Numbered from the stretch's first letter, positions 22,685 to 33,339 are shown. The stretch is 64,000 nt of DNA from Leptidea sinapis (GCF_905404315.1 NC_066270.1:12170001-12234000); one strand, 5' to 3'. Made by a program: numbers and translations. The notes: generated from the sequence alone by a model not told the origin.

Positions 22685-23790
22685 TTTCACCTAATATATT
22701 TTTTTTATTGTTAATTCATTACTCGCATCTCCACCTACATAGGCCTCCATGTTGTTGGTACAGCAATTTTTTAAATACTCCCTCAATTTCTTTTTCTGTA
22801 TCTTAGATATCACTCTATAATAATGTATTTTGTCCATATCTCTCCTTAGCTTTTTCGTGTTACTAACTGTAATTTTTTTATCCACTCTATTGCTTCTTTT
22901 CTCATGTTTGTCAGTATTACGTTATCTTGTTTGTTCTAATCCCGGATTGCAACACATTTAACTTGTTTAAGTTTTTCTTTGTAAGAGATCATGTTTGGTA
23001 CCCATATCTCATTTGGTACCTATATATCATTTCTTAATCGATTGGAAGATATTACTGCTTTTCATATTAATTGATTGAGTGACCAGTGTTTTCGCCTAGT
23101 GCTTGCTATTTTTTGTTCAATTACCTTAATCAAAGGTGCTTTGGTAGATACGATCTGGCCAAACTACACATATTCGTCTACGTATTCGATTGCTTTGCCA
23201 TCTATTTCTATGGCTTCATGTGTGTTAATAATTACTCATTATTACAGATTTTTAAGTGTTCATTTCCAACTTTTTTCTTCTCTGTAGCTTATTCTTGCAG
23301 CATTTTTTGTAAAATTTCTGAAGTTTCTGTCAGAATGGTAAGGTAATCTGTAATTGTCAAATTATACATGCATGGGTCCCTGATGTTCATCCCGCTTAGT
23401 TTCCAATATGGTCTCCGAAAGATACCGATAGGACTGGAGAAAACAGTTAAGGAGATAATGGGTCACCAACTTTTGACGTGCTACCTTTGTATATTTTCAC
23501 AAAGTCTTTGTTCATATTTTTTTGCATTCCAATGATACTTATGTTTGATCGAGTCAAAGGCTTTACTATAATCAACTAAACCTATATAGTAGTATAAATT
23601 AATATATGTATAACATTTTTCTATAAGTTAATTACCAGTATAGGTCTACAATTGAGAAGTTGTTACGAAAGCCTGCCTATTCTCTAGATTATGATTCGTC
23701 TAATATGTTCGTTATTCTGGTTGAAATTATTTTTGCAAAGATTTTGTATCTATCTATTTATCTATAGATGTATTTAGTAGATCTATAATG
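22685..23790 (-). pseudogene. RTE-like LINE relic (reverse transcriptase)
   Basis: On the minus strand, broken frames read, from high to low coordinate, YIGLVDYSKAFDSIKHKYHW (RT catalytic Asp block), VGDPLSP, RRPYWK, LTILTETSEILQKMLQE and IRRRICVVWP, then a lysine-rich stretch. The order matches RTE-type reverse transcriptases. Many stops and small indels interrupt it, and the FADD box is not recoverable by eye. An old, inactive copy. Confidence 0.65.
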
Positions 23791-24084
23791 GAGCCAAAAA
23801 TCCCACCAATAATTTGTTTTTTTTTTATATATACGGATAGATATTTTCAGCACCTTCAACAATCATCATCATATTACATCAACTTTTCACAAAACCTTAA
23901 CATATTATATACCTAATCTTATACTTCCCACTGACTTACTCTGTTTTTGTTTTAATAAAAACCGCGTTTTTATCTGAGACAGAGAGACGTGGCTGCGAAT
24001 TTCATTTTAAAATGATAAAGTGATTTTATAAATATTTAGACTATAATATTTTATTCATAGTCAAATATTGTTCATTAATAGTGA
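23791..24084. other. AT-rich spacer, nothing recognised
   Basis: AT-rich with no shared repeat words or motif. Confidence 0.4.
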
Positions 24085-24240
24085 TCGCTCGATTCTCAAT
24101 CTGTGGTATCATTAAGAAAATCAAATATTCTTTTAAATTTCATAATAATACATTTGTTTTACAAAAAAATACACAAAAAACTTACCAACTCGACTTATCC
24201 GAGTAGTAGTTATAATAAATTTATGTTTGTTATAAAAGTA
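24085..24240 (-). pseudogene. LINE family D fragment
   Basis: The stretch from ATTCTCAATCTGTGGTATCA to ACTCGACTTATCCGAGTAGT parallels 58695-58880 of LINE D2 (TCTCAGTCTGTGGTGTCATT, AACTCAACTTAACCGAGTAT). A short relic of the C-terminal coding part with an internal deletion. Confidence 0.65.
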
Positions 24241-24782
24241 CATATTTTAAGGATTTAAATCGCTGGGAAAACTTTTTCAAGATATTTTTAAAAATCTTAC
24301 TACAGCAACAGCATAATTGACACATACTTTACAAGACGTGATAATTGATACCAAATAAATCCTACTAAGTAATAGATAGGTTTACACAAAGAAAAACTAA
24401 CGCATCTATGATAATTACTTTGTCACTTATATTAGTCGCAAAACTGTTGGCCCGGTGATAATCGTGTCAGCTTCTCTAGTTTGTTTTCTGAAATGTTTAC
24501 TAATAATCTTGAGTACATGTCAAAGAAGATACCATGTTTTTAAAGTGAAACTTCGTGAAATCTCGTGAGTAAGTTTCATCGAAATGTTTAATAGCAGTAT
24601 ATCTGTAACAAATGAGCTTACGGTCGCTCGATGGTAGGTGAACATCGCTGCTCATACTCACATGAAAACACAGAAGAATTACACTTAAATTGCCGGCTTT
24701 AAACATATATTAGATGAGTGTACGTCTCTTGAGGTCATCTGGGGTCACGAAAAGCCAAAAAAAATTTCATCTCACATTTTTT
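24241..24782. other. Spacer, nothing recognised
   Basis: Unassigned. A 68-codon minus-strand frame at 24500-24706 has no family cues. Confidence 0.4.
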
Positions 24783-25022
24783 GTTCTACCAGGCTCTTGG
24801 CACAGGATGCCGGCTAGATTAGCTTTAGATTATGGATAACGGCGCCTATTTCTGCCGTGAAGAAGTAATAGCCGCCGTAGCTAGTGAAATTACTGGGCAA
24901 ATGAGACTTAACATCTTATGTCTCAAGGTGACGAGCGCTCAGAATTTTTGGGTGTTTCAAGAATCCCGAGCCGCACTGCATTGTTATGGGCAGTGCGTAT
25001 CAATAACCATCAGCTGAACGTC
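24783..25022 (-). mobile_element. Family A, copy A4
   Basis: The reversed family-A words are present: GCACAGGATGCCGGCTAGAT, GTAGCTAGTGAAATTACTGG, TTATGTCTCAAGGTGACGAG and ATCAGCTGAACGTC. The family's left end is truncated. Confidence 0.72.
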
Positions 25023-25229
25023 ATGACATTTACAATTTAGAAGATAAAATTGGAAGCACAGAAATAAATTGAATTTTTTCTGTAGGAAATTATACTCTAA
25101 GCTCGTAGAAGATCCCGTTCGGGAAAGCTGCAGTCGGTAATTGATTCCAAAAATAACTATAATAGCCGTATACATGTCTATTTACCCCTAAAGAATTAGT
25201 TTAATTTTAAAAGGGAAGGGTTTAAGAAA

Positions 25230-25545
25230 GCTGCTGAGAATATGTGGCCCATGGTCTTCGATACAATACAAGTAAAAGCGAATTTATGATATTTAAGTCG
25301 GGTAATAAAATTTACGAACATAAAGAACCTCTATCGCTGTATAACGCACCACTAAATATGGTAACGAAGTTTAAATATCTTGGCCACTGGGTCTCCGACA
25401 ACCTAAGTGATAACCTAGACTTAGAGAGGGAACGTAGGGCGCGGGCTGTCCGCTGTAATATCCTGGCCCGAAGGTTTGCGCGTTGCAGTGAACAAGTCAA
25501 AATAACTCTGTTTAAGGCTTATTGCCAACTGCTGAGGCATTGGAT
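25230..25545 (+). pseudogene. LINE reverse transcriptase fragment next to (ATT)n
   Basis: The frame reads HGLRYNTSKSEFMIFKSGNK, MVTKFKYLGHWVSDNLSDN, LERERRARAVRCNILARRF and CSEQVKITLFKAYCQ, the segment just after the RT catalytic box in several LINE families. No start, endonuclease or YADD remains. The fragment runs into GCATAATAAATG and then the ATT microsatellite, which may have grown from the element's 3' tail. Confidence 0.7.
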
Positions 25546-25583
25546 AGGTTTGCATGCGCCTCTAGCTAGGTGCATAATAAATG

Positions 25584-25773
<190 letters not shown>

Positions 25774-25879
25774 AAACAAAAATACGGACGTGACTGATTG
25801 ATAATTAGTGAATGAGTGGAGCTCCATTCATTCTTTTTAGCATATTTTAATATTGGGTCCTGTTTAAACATGAATATGG

Positions 25880-26062
25880 TTCTCACAAATTAGAGTTTGA
25901 ATTCTCAGTAACTTTTAAAGTTATATTTCTTAAGGCGCGTTATGAAAAAATGATGACAGTGAAATTTTAAGATGCGCGCATATGACTGTAACACAAAAGT
26001 AACAGGTTGAAGTTGATAAGTAAAATATGTCTTTTAAACATTGACAAATAACAATTATTGAC
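25880..26062 (+). repeat. Family H repeat, left part (split by BEL/Pao)
   Basis: AAGTTATATTTCTTAAGGCG, GCGTTATGAAAAAATGATGA and ACACAAAAGTAACAG match 7684-7785. The matching right part resumes at about 32795, after the retrotransposon and about 190 bp of intervening repeat. Confidence 0.65.
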
Positions 26063-26316
26063 TGTAGAATACACTATCTACGTTCACAATGAAACACACA
26101 CAAACACTTCTATTTATTTATTATCCACCGCCGTGGCAAAAATTTAGCGAACACACAACATAGTAATACTAAGCCTTACACCCAATACACAAAGCACAAT
26201 CATAGTCCGTTTTAATCTATAGCTAGCGCCATCTAGGCATCTAGGACGTAAACTTTATTGACAGACTCACAGAGTCTGTGAACTGTGTGGAGGTTTACCT
26301 GACATGAATTTCAACA
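26063..26316 (-). repeat. 3' LTR of the BEL/Pao element
   Basis: 254 bp, beginning TGTAGAATACACTATC on the plus strand and ending ATGAATTTCAACA, so the copy has TG...CA ends on the plus strand. Compared line by line with 32350-32603, I found no difference. Confidence 0.95.
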
Positions 26317-26329
26317 TCCCGCCCACCAA
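26317..26329 (-). promoter_or_regulatory. Polypurine tract of the BEL/Pao element
   Basis: On the minus strand, TTGGTGGGCGGGA directly abuts the 3' LTR. A purine-rich tract here would prime plus-strand DNA synthesis. A second G-rich run lies at about 26492-26508. The exact priming point is inferred. Confidence 0.65.
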
Positions 26330-26694
26330 GGACGAGTCCTTCAAATTAAATTATAATATATGGAACTTGACTACAAATGTACATTAGAATTTAACTTATA
26401 CGAGTAACAGCTTACAACTAAACATAACAATCTGTAATAGATAATACATAATGCATAAGTAATTGGAACAATGATAAACTTATACAATCATACCCCCCAC
26501 CGTGAGGGACTGAGCTTGTGAAAGCATTTGTTTTGAAAACTAAAGAAATAATTTAATTAATTTACTAATTAAGTCTAAACTAACTAAACACTCTTAAAGA
26601 CGGACATTAACCGCCCACCGTAACACAAGGTAGAAACAAGAACGAAAAGAAATCTATGAATAACAAAAATTAAACCAATTTATCAGAATGCTTA
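26330..26694 (-). other. BEL/Pao 3' untranslated internal region
   Basis: About 365 bp between the polyprotein stop and the polypurine tract. No frame for an envelope protein is present. Confidence 0.7.
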
Positions 26695-29600
26695 TCACTT
26701 AGGTAGGAAACAAAGCTTGTTAACAGGACGTTTCAACAATTTATCCTTGCATTTAATAGTAACTACACGCGTGACATTATCCTTGCCTGGATGTTTTTGA
26801 ACTATTCTACCGAGAATCCATTTTGTTGGTGGCAAATTATCCTCCCTAATTATAACTATATCATCAACATCAGGTTCGGATTTTTTTATGGTCCACTTAT
26901 ACCTCTTATCTAAATTTAATAAATAATCTTTGGACCATCTACGCCAAAAATCATTAGTAATCTTTTGAACTAATTTCCATCTACTTGTTAAATTTACATT
27001 TTCAGCATGATTAATGTAATAACTATCACAAACATTAACAAGAGGTTCTCCTACCAGGAAATGGCCGGGTGTCAAGGGGAGAGGGTCTACCGGATTGTCA
27101 CTTAACTGACTCAATGGTCGTGAATTCAGACAAGACTCTATTTGTACCAACACTGTGGTCATCTCCTCATAGGTTAGAGTATGATTACCTATCACCTTCT
27201 TAAAATGTGTCTTTGCCGAGCGAACCCCAGCCTCCCAAATTCCACCAAAATTTGGGCTTAAAGGAGGTATGTAATGAAACGTTGTACCCTCCATTGCTAA
27301 AACATCCGCAATTTCTTGAGGGACTTTTGATTTGGTTGTATGGAATATTTCTCGCAGCTCTTTATCAGCACCGACAAAGTTTGTGCCGTTATCGCAATGT
27401 AGATCAGTGCAACGTCCTCGTCGACCAACGAATCTACGAAATGCAGCGATGAAGCCTTTTGAAGTTAAGTCAGACACTGCTTCTATATGAATGGCACGAG
27501 TCACCATACACACGAAAAGGCAAATATAACCTTTATAGGATTTGCCTCCCCTACCAGGAGAGATTCGGAAATTTATGGGACCCGCATAGTCTACACCTGA
27601 TGACTTAAAAACCTTACTTGGCTGCAACCGCACTTCTGGTAATTGACCCATCAGAGGAGTGGTTTTGCGTTGGGAGTATCTTATACATGTGACACAACGG
27701 CGAAAACATTTTTTAACTAACTGCCTGGCATGTATTATCCAAAACCTACTTCTGAGGTAATTGAGCATTGCTTGAGGTCCGCCATGCATTGTTGAGATAT
27801 GAGCGTCCTGTACGATGACCTGGGTAAGATGACTTACGTCAGGCATCACTATGGGATGTTTCTCGTCGTAACTCAACTTAGATAAAGTTATTCGACCACC
27901 TACTCTCAAAAGTCCCATTCCATCTAAAAACGGGTTGAGAATGTGCAGTTCATTTTTTTTCTGTACATGACCTCCAGACTTTAGTTGCCTGATTTCCTCT
28001 TTAAATTTTAATGCCTGAACTTGTTTAATGCAACCTAGTAAAGAATCATTAATTTCCCTTGCAGTAATGAACTCCGGATGTTTCTTTCTTTCGTGCGCTT
28101 TTAATTTTAAATTTAAAAATCTATTAACATATGACACAATTCTTAACATTTTGTTCAGAGACGAATATTTACTCCAAAATAAATTGTTTTCTTCTTGCTT
28201 GAAACGTTGATTTGCGTCCACTTTCTTCAACGCAACTAAGGTCTTGATTTCCCCAGTTTTGCACGCTCTGACTTCTTCTTGTGTGCTGTATTCTGTTATT
28301 GGATAATTGATCAATGGTTGATGAAGAAATGCAGGTCCCTTCCACCAAAGCATCTCTCTCTTTAAGTCGGAAGGTTGCAATCCTCTGGAAGCACAGTCTG
28401 CGGGGTTAAGTTTTGTTCCAACATGATTGAACTGATTACTGTCTAGAATGTTAAGAATTTCTGATACTCTATTGCTTACAAAAGTTGTCCACCTAGACGG
28501 CAATCCTCGCAACCATGCTAGGACAATGGTTGAATCAGACCATGCGTGAAGCTTTTCTTTAGGCACAGCCATAACTTGTGCAACTTCATGCAGCAATTTT
28601 GTAGCCAGGACTGCACCGCACAATTCTATTCTAGGAATTGATAACTCCTTCTCAATCGGCGTCACTTTTGTTTTCGAGGCTAGGAGATGTACGTGAACAT
28701 CACCCTTTTCGTTTACTGAACGAAAGAACACAACCCCAGCGTAAGCTGTTTGGGAAGCGTCTGCAAACGCGTGCAATTCGACTTCACAATCTTGAGTAAA
28801 ATGTAGCCACCTTGGAATTAAGATGGTTTTCAGCTCAGTGAGTTGTGATCTGTATTTTAGCCATTCATTTAGCAAATCTACAGGAAGCTCATCGTCCCAA
28901 GCCAAACCTGACTTCCACAGTTTTTGAATGAATACCTTAGCAGTCACGACAACGGGCGCGATCCAGCCCATTGGATCGTATAGCCGAGCAATGTCGGACA
29001 ACACTTGACGCTTTGTTGGTAATTTGTCAACTTCCGGCAAATCTACCGTGTACTGAAACTCGTCAGAATCTCTGTTCCAACAAATGCCCAAAACTTTAAC
29101 CATTTTGTCTGCCTTAATGGGAATAGATGGAGCTGAACTCTGATTGTCTTGGTCAATGTACTGCAATAAGGCTTTACTGTTGCTGCTCCACTTCTGTAAT
29201 TGAAAACCTCCTGCCTGCATAAGCTTATTCATTCCCTTATAAATTTCAATTGCCTCCTCTTCAGTTTGACAGCCCGTCATGAGATCGTCGATATAAAAAT
29301 CCTTCATCGTTATTTCCGATGCGGTTGGATAATTGAGACGCTCGTCCTCTGCCAACCGTTGCAGAGACTTTACGGCCAAATGAGGTGCGCACGCCGTTCC
29401 AAAGGTGAGTGTGAGCAACTCGTACTGACCCAGAGGTTCATCGGGGTTGAATCTCCATAAGATCCTTTGGAAACGCGTGTCCTCATCATTAAGGCGCACT
29501 TGCCTGTACATTTTGATTAAATCTGCAACGATACATATAGGAAATATACGCCACCTCATCAGAATGTGTCTCAGATCTTGTTGTAGTTTGGGCCCGACAT

Positions 29601-31968
29601 GAAGATTGTCGTTAAGAGATACGCCGTTCTTACCTTTGCAAGAGGCATCGAAGACAACTCGTACTTTGGTAGTTTCCTTATCTTCCCTTACAACGGCGTG
29701 ATGTGGAAAATATACTGCCTTTGGCTCGACCATTTCGTCCTTTATTTCGATCATATGATTTAAATCCAGATACTCTTGCATTACCTTGCAATATTCTTCC
29801 TTAAAATTTGGATTCCTTTGAAGTTTCTTTTCCAAATAATAAAATCTTTTCTCTGCTATCTCCTTTAATCCTCCGTATTGACATTGTGGATCATCGCTCT
29901 TAAAAGGTAATCTGACCACAAATCTTCCTTCTTCATTCCTGAAAGTAGTTGAGTCGTAAAATTCTTCGCATTTTTCTTCTGTTTTAGTAAGTTTCTTTTG
30001 AATCAAGTTTGGTTCATTTTCTAACTCCCAGAATTGTTTTAATAAAATATCTTCTCTTACTTGAACGTGTAGGCTTACCATTTTTCTGACACCAGTTGAA
30101 GGTACTTGGGATACCTTCCCTGAAATGATCCACCCAAAGATGGTGTTTTGAGCTAATAAGTGTCCCTTTGGGTGTTTGATAATGTCATTCAAGAGGACTT
30201 CGCCATACACTTCAGCTCCTAGTAAAATATCAATTCTACCAGGTGATTTGAATCCTGGGTCAGCTAGTGATAGGTTCTCAATATCTAGCCAATCAGGTGA
30301 CGAGATTTTGTTGGTGGGTAATCGAGAAATAAGGGATTTTAATACATATGCAGAAATTTGAATAGACTTACTTGGATCCCTACGCGACTCTATTTGGAAA
30401 GAAACCATGTGCTTTATACGCAATCGACCATCCCCTATACCTGACACGCAGCCACTAACTGACACTCGCTTAAGCCCTAATGTTTGTACTGTTTGCTCTG
30501 TGACAAAAGAGGCCTGTGAGCCTTGGTCGATCAAGGCGCGTAGAACACAGAATTGACCGCTGTCAGAAGATGCTCTCACAATTGCCGTCGCCAAAAGAAC
30601 GTCGGCCAATCCGACGACTGTTTCTTCCCTTGCAAAATTGGCAACGACATTCACCCTTTGATTGGGTGATGAAGGTTGACTGTTTCCTTGATTAGGTTGC
30701 TTTGATTGTGTGAATGTGTGGTTGTTCTCTGTTGTGTTTGTGAACCCTTGTTGTATTTCTCTTTCCTGATGAAGCAAAGAGTGATGTCGTTTACCACATC
30801 TACGACAGCTTGTTGTGTAACGACATTTCTTAACTGAATGGGTGGGTGCTAGACAGTTAAAACAAAGAGATTTTTTCTGTACGTATTCTTGTCTCTCTTG
30901 CGGCGCTAGTTGTCCAAATCCCTTGCACTGATAGAGGAAATGATCTCCTGAACACATGATACATTGATATTTCTTAGCGTCATCATGAACTGCGAATGAT
31001 TTAATTTTCTCTATACGTTTTGCATTGTTGTGAGGAGTTTTAGACATTTGTTTGCTACTATCAATCATTTCCAGTGTCCTAAACCGTGACTCTAGGAATA
31101 CTTCTAATTCATCCCATTTAGGCAATGTGTCAGATGAAACACCACTGACAGTTATCTCCCACTGGCGGAGTGACTCGTGATCTAGTTTGGACACGACTAG
31201 GAAAACGAGAATTGCGTCCCACTCTTTGGTTTCAATTCCCAAGTTGTTGAGAGACGTGATACACGATGTTGTTCCATCTAGCAAACATCTTATGGAGTAG
31301 GCAGATTCGCTGGTGATATGCTTTTGAGTGAATAAACTCTTGAGAATAGCATTACAATTGTACCTTTTGTTATTATATCTGTTTGTCAGTTTTTTCCATG
31401 CCGCGCTGTAGTTAAGTTCAGTTGTTGGTAAATTTCGAATGAGCGCTTCCGCATCACCCGATAAAGTGCTCTTTAAATAATACAATTTTTCAACGGCTGA
31501 CAAATTCCGATTGTTGTGAATAAGTGAGCAAAAAAGATCGTAAAATTGTTGCCATTCTTCGTATTTTCCACTGAATTTAGGTAACTCTATTTTAGGAAGT
31601 TTGACATCACTGGACTTAGACTCTTTAACCACCGACTGTGGTGGCAATGCTTGTGATTCGTCACGACGAATCATGGCATGAATAGCTTCTTTCAAACAGC
31701 CTTTGTAATAAGTATAGTTTTCTTCAAACGTATCGTACGTGCCTTTCGTAAAGTAGTCAAGACTAGAGCTTTGGCTTTCATTTGCTGTTCCAATAATATG
31801 CCAATGAGTCTCCGTAAACTCCTTCCACAAGCTTTCAACTATTTCCAACCTTGTTTCTAAATAACCTCTTGTGACCCTTTCCTTAGGACTTTTTCTGTAA
31901 TTAGCCTCAGCTCGATTTAATTTCGTAAGTCTTTCCTGTTGAATGGCAATTGATTTTTCCACACTCAT
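26695..31968 (-). CDS. BEL/Pao Gag-Pol polyprotein (1757 residues)
   Basis: A single frame encodes, in order: a Gag-like domain (about 120-300, LPKFSGKYEEWQQFYDLF), three zinc-knuckle-like motifs (about 336-400: CIMCSGDHFLYQC, CFNCLAPTHSVKKC, CRRCGKRHH), an aspartic protease with DQGS at about 481, reverse transcriptase (VVFDASCKG, VADLIKMYRQV, YIDD at about 892-895), RNase H (FADAS about 1068-1072, IELCG, SDST, PADCASRG), and integrase. The integrase zinc site is H1390, H1395, C1425 and C1428, and its core triad is D1460, D1526 and E1579, followed by a C-terminal domain with FWRRWSKDYL. Every catalytic residue I looked for is present and no stop or frameshift interrupts it. The product would form virus-like particles and integrate DNA copies. 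The start is the first ATG (31966-31968), about 360 nt after the primer site. Confidence 0.95.
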   Translation of the reverse strand: MSVEKSIAIQQERLTKLNRAEANYRKSPKERVTRGYLETRLEIVESLWKEFTETHWHIIGTANESQSSSLDYFTKGTYDTFEENYTYYKGCLKEAIHAMIRRDESQALPPQSVVKESKSSDVKLPKIELPKFSGKYEEWQQFYDLFCSLIHNNRNLSAVEKLYYLKSTLSGDAEALIRNLPTTELNYSAAWKKLTNRYNNKRYNCNAILKSLFTQKHITSESAYSIRCLLDGTTSCITSLNNLGIETKEWDAILVFLVVSKLDHESLRQWEITVSGVSSDTLPKWDELEVFLESRFRTLEMIDSSKQMSKTPHNNAKRIEKIKSFAVHDDAKKYQCIMCSGDHFLYQCKGFGQLAPQERQEYVQKKSLCFNCLAPTHSVKKCRYTTSCRRCGKRHHSLLHQEREIQQGFTNTTENNHTFTQSKQPNQGNSQPSSPNQRVNVVANFAREETVVGLADVLLATAIVRASSDSGQFCVLRALIDQGSQASFVTEQTVQTLGLKRVSVSGCVSGIGDGRLRIKHMVSFQIESRRDPSKSIQISAYVLKSLISRLPTNKISSPDWLDIENLSLADPGFKSPGRIDILLGAEVYGEVLLNDIIKHPKGHLLAQNTIFGWIISGKVSQVPSTGVRKMVSLHVQVREDILLKQFWELENEPNLIQKKLTKTEEKCEEFYDSTTFRNEEGRFVVRLPFKSDDPQCQYGGLKEIAEKRFYYLEKKLQRNPNFKEEYCKVMQEYLDLNHMIEIKDEMVEPKAVYFPHHAVVREDKETTKVRVVFDASCKGKNGVSLNDNLHVGPKLQQDLRHILMRWRIFPICIVADLIKMYRQVRLNDEDTRFQRILWRFNPDEPLGQYELLTLTFGTACAPHLAVKSLQRLAEDERLNYPTASEITMKDFYIDDLMTGCQTEEEAIEIYKGMNKLMQAGGFQLQKWSSNSKALLQYIDQDNQSSAPSIPIKADKMVKVLGICWNRDSDEFQYTVDLPEVDKLPTKRQVLSDIARLYDPMGWIAPVVVTAKVFIQKLWKSGLAWDDELPVDLLNEWLKYRSQLTELKTILIPRWLHFTQDCEVELHAFADASQTAYAGVVFFRSVNEKGDVHVHLLASKTKVTPIEKELSIPRIELCGAVLATKLLHEVAQVMAVPKEKLHAWSDSTIVLAWLRGLPSRWTTFVSNRVSEILNILDSNQFNHVGTKLNPADCASRGLQPSDLKREMLWWKGPAFLHQPLINYPITEYSTQEEVRACKTGEIKTLVALKKVDANQRFKQEENNLFWSKYSSLNKMLRIVSYVNRFLNLKLKAHERKKHPEFITAREINDSLLGCIKQVQALKFKEEIRQLKSGGHVQKKNELHILNPFLDGMGLLRVGGRITLSKLSYDEKHPIVMPDVSHLTQVIVQDAHISTMHGGPQAMLNYLRSRFWIIHARQLVKKCFRRCVTCIRYSQRKTTPLMGQLPEVRLQPSKVFKSSGVDYAGPINFRISPGRGGKSYKGYICLFVCMVTRAIHIEAVSDLTSKGFIAAFRRFVGRRGRCTDLHCDNGTNFVGADKELREIFHTTKSKVPQEIADVLAMEGTTFHYIPPLSPNFGGIWEAGVRSAKTHFKKVIGNHTLTYEEMTTVLVQIESCLNSRPLSQLSDNPVDPLPLTPGHFLVGEPLVNVCDSYYINHAENVNLTSRWKLVQKITNDFWRRWSKDYLLNLDKRYKWTIKKSEPDVDDIVIIREDNLPPTKWILGRIVQKHPGKDNVTRVVTIKCKDKLLKRPVNKLCFLPK

Positions 31969-32325
31969 ATTGTCAGTTGTGAGAAATTTAATTCAATGAG
32001 ATAGGTAATTATTCTAAGTCGATGGAATATATTTGTTGAAAATCTGCTAAGTCAATGAAGCATTCATCGAAATCTTTCTAAGTCTTTTTAAAACTTAACA
32101 CTTCAAAATTTTTTGGGCATGGATTCCCCGTCTGTGCACTTATTAGTGAATTATTCTAAGTCCTTGAATTTACTTTAAAATTTTACAAGTTCAAATAATA
32201 TCAGTAATTTTATAAGTTAATTTACTCACAGTTTTAGGGTCCAAATTCACTTTGATTTATTAGCACTCAACTCACCGCTACCACATAGAAACTTTATCTT
32301 CTTATATCTGTTGTCCTTTTGAATT

Positions 32326-32343
32326 TCCCGGGTTTCGGCACCA
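32326..32343 (-). promoter_or_regulatory. Primer binding site, tRNA-Phe type
   Basis: The minus strand reads TGGTGCCGAAACCCGGGA, starting 6 nt inside the 5' LTR. It is perfectly complementary to the 18-nt 3' end TCCCGGGTTTCGGCACCA, which is the acceptor end of animal tRNA-Phe as I know it (the 5' partner strand would be GCCGAAA). Confidence 0.85.
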
Positions 32344-32349
32344 AATTTT

Positions 32350-32603
32350 TGTAGAATACACTATCTACGTTCACAATGAAACACACACAAACACTTCTAT
32401 TTATTTATTATCCACCGCCGTGGCAAAAATTTAGCGAACACACAACATAGTAATACTAAGCCTTACACCCAATACACAAAGCACAATCATAGTCCGTTTT
32501 AATCTATAGCTAGCGCCATCTAGGCATCTAGGACGTAAACTTTATTGACAGACTCACAGAGTCTGTGAACTGTGTGGAGGTTTACCTGACATGAATTTCA
32601 ACA
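32350..32603 (-). repeat. 5' LTR of the BEL/Pao element
   Basis: 254 bp, identical by eye to the copy at 26063-26316. On the element's strand it holds the promoter for the full-length RNA. The tandem ACACAC run and TTTATTTATTA near one end are shared by both. Confidence 0.95.
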
Positions 32604-32900
32604 TTGACATTTGACACATTTCTGACAAATTACATTGAATTTAAGTCATATTTAAATAGGTTTATATCTGCAAAATTACATTGACATAAAAGCAAAACAT
32701 AATGACGTCTGTACCTTTTTGATGTTATTGAAGATAAACTATTTTGACTATCACGTTGCACGCGCACAACGACATCTAAAAATAAAAGATTTCAGAAATT
32801 TTCTGACGTTTGCAACATTAATTAATTTTTTTTTGGTTTTGCTTCGTCCATTATTAGGACAGGCAAATGGTTCAAGCCAATACAGCCGTATTCGTTAATA
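32604..32900 (+). repeat. Family H repeat, right part
   Basis: After the TTGAC duplication the older repeat resumes. AATTTTCTGACGTT, TTATTAGGACAGGCAAATGG and TACAGCCGTATTCGTTAA match 7790-7885. The first about 190 bp (to 32790) has no partner at 7.5 kb and may be an additional small insertion. Confidence 0.6.
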
Positions 32901-32944
32901 TTCAATAATTTATTTTACGTTTTTTACAATATGACGAATGAATA

Positions 32945-33175
32945 ACTAACCGACTTCAAAAAAGAAGGAGGTTCTCAATTCGTCGGTATGTTTGTTTTTA
33001 TGTTTGTTACCTCAAAACTTTCGACTGGGTGTACCGATTTTGACAATCCTTTTTTTTATTTGAAAGATGGTGCTTTCCGTGTGGTCCCATTAATTTGGTC
33101 CAGATCTGACAATGGCATTCATGAGAAAACCATAAAAGTCTTAAATTTGCTATATATACATACGCATATATAGTA
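32945..33175 (+). repeat. ACCGACTT-type repeat
   Basis: It opens with AACCGACTTCAAAAAAGAAG and GGAGGTTCTCAATTCGTCGG, followed by a conserved-looking body (GGGTGTACCGATTTTGAC, GTCCAGATCTGACAATGG). Related ends are at 1560 (reversed) and 15097. The class is not named here. Confidence 0.5.
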
Positions 33176-33193
33176 TATTATAAGTATTCACAC

Positions 33194-33330
33194 ACTTTCT
33201 TTTTACCAGGAGACTAATTCGAAAAGGATTCCAGCTACCTTTTTCTGCCGTGTAATAGTCTGGGGTAAGCATTATTGTGTTTTAGTTTGAAGGGCGCTGT
33301 TACTAGTTTAGTTACAGGACAGTAAAATCA
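33194..33330 (-). repeat. Degraded family A fragment
   Basis: TTTACCAGGAGACT, TTTCTGCCGTGTAATAG, ATTATTGTGTTTTAGTTTGA and AGGGCGCTGT parallel the right end of family A read in reverse, with many changes. An old partial copy. Confidence 0.4.
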
Positions 33331-33339
33331 TCTACGTAC

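Larger units (their letters stand above)
26058..32608 (-). mobile_element. Complete BEL/Pao LTR retrotransposon
   Basis: The element spans 26063-32603 (6541 bp) and is bracketed by the 5-bp duplication TTGAC (26058-26062 and 32604-32608), the duplication length usual for BEL/Pao. It has identical LTRs by eye, an 18-nt tRNA-Phe-type primer site, a purine-rich tract and one uninterrupted polyprotein on the minus strand. There is no envelope frame. All parts needed for mobility are visible, so this is a recent insertion and possibly still competent. It sits inside an older family-H repeat. Confidence 0.95.

Noticed and set aside
26330..26694. Envelope gene after the BEL/Pao polyprotein (endogenous-retrovirus status)
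   Set aside because: Only 365 bp separates the stop from the polypurine tract and no suitable frame is there.
27207..31860. Plus-strand frames of 60-86 codons inside the BEL/Pao polyprotein
   Set aside because: Antisense shadows of the 1757-residue frame.
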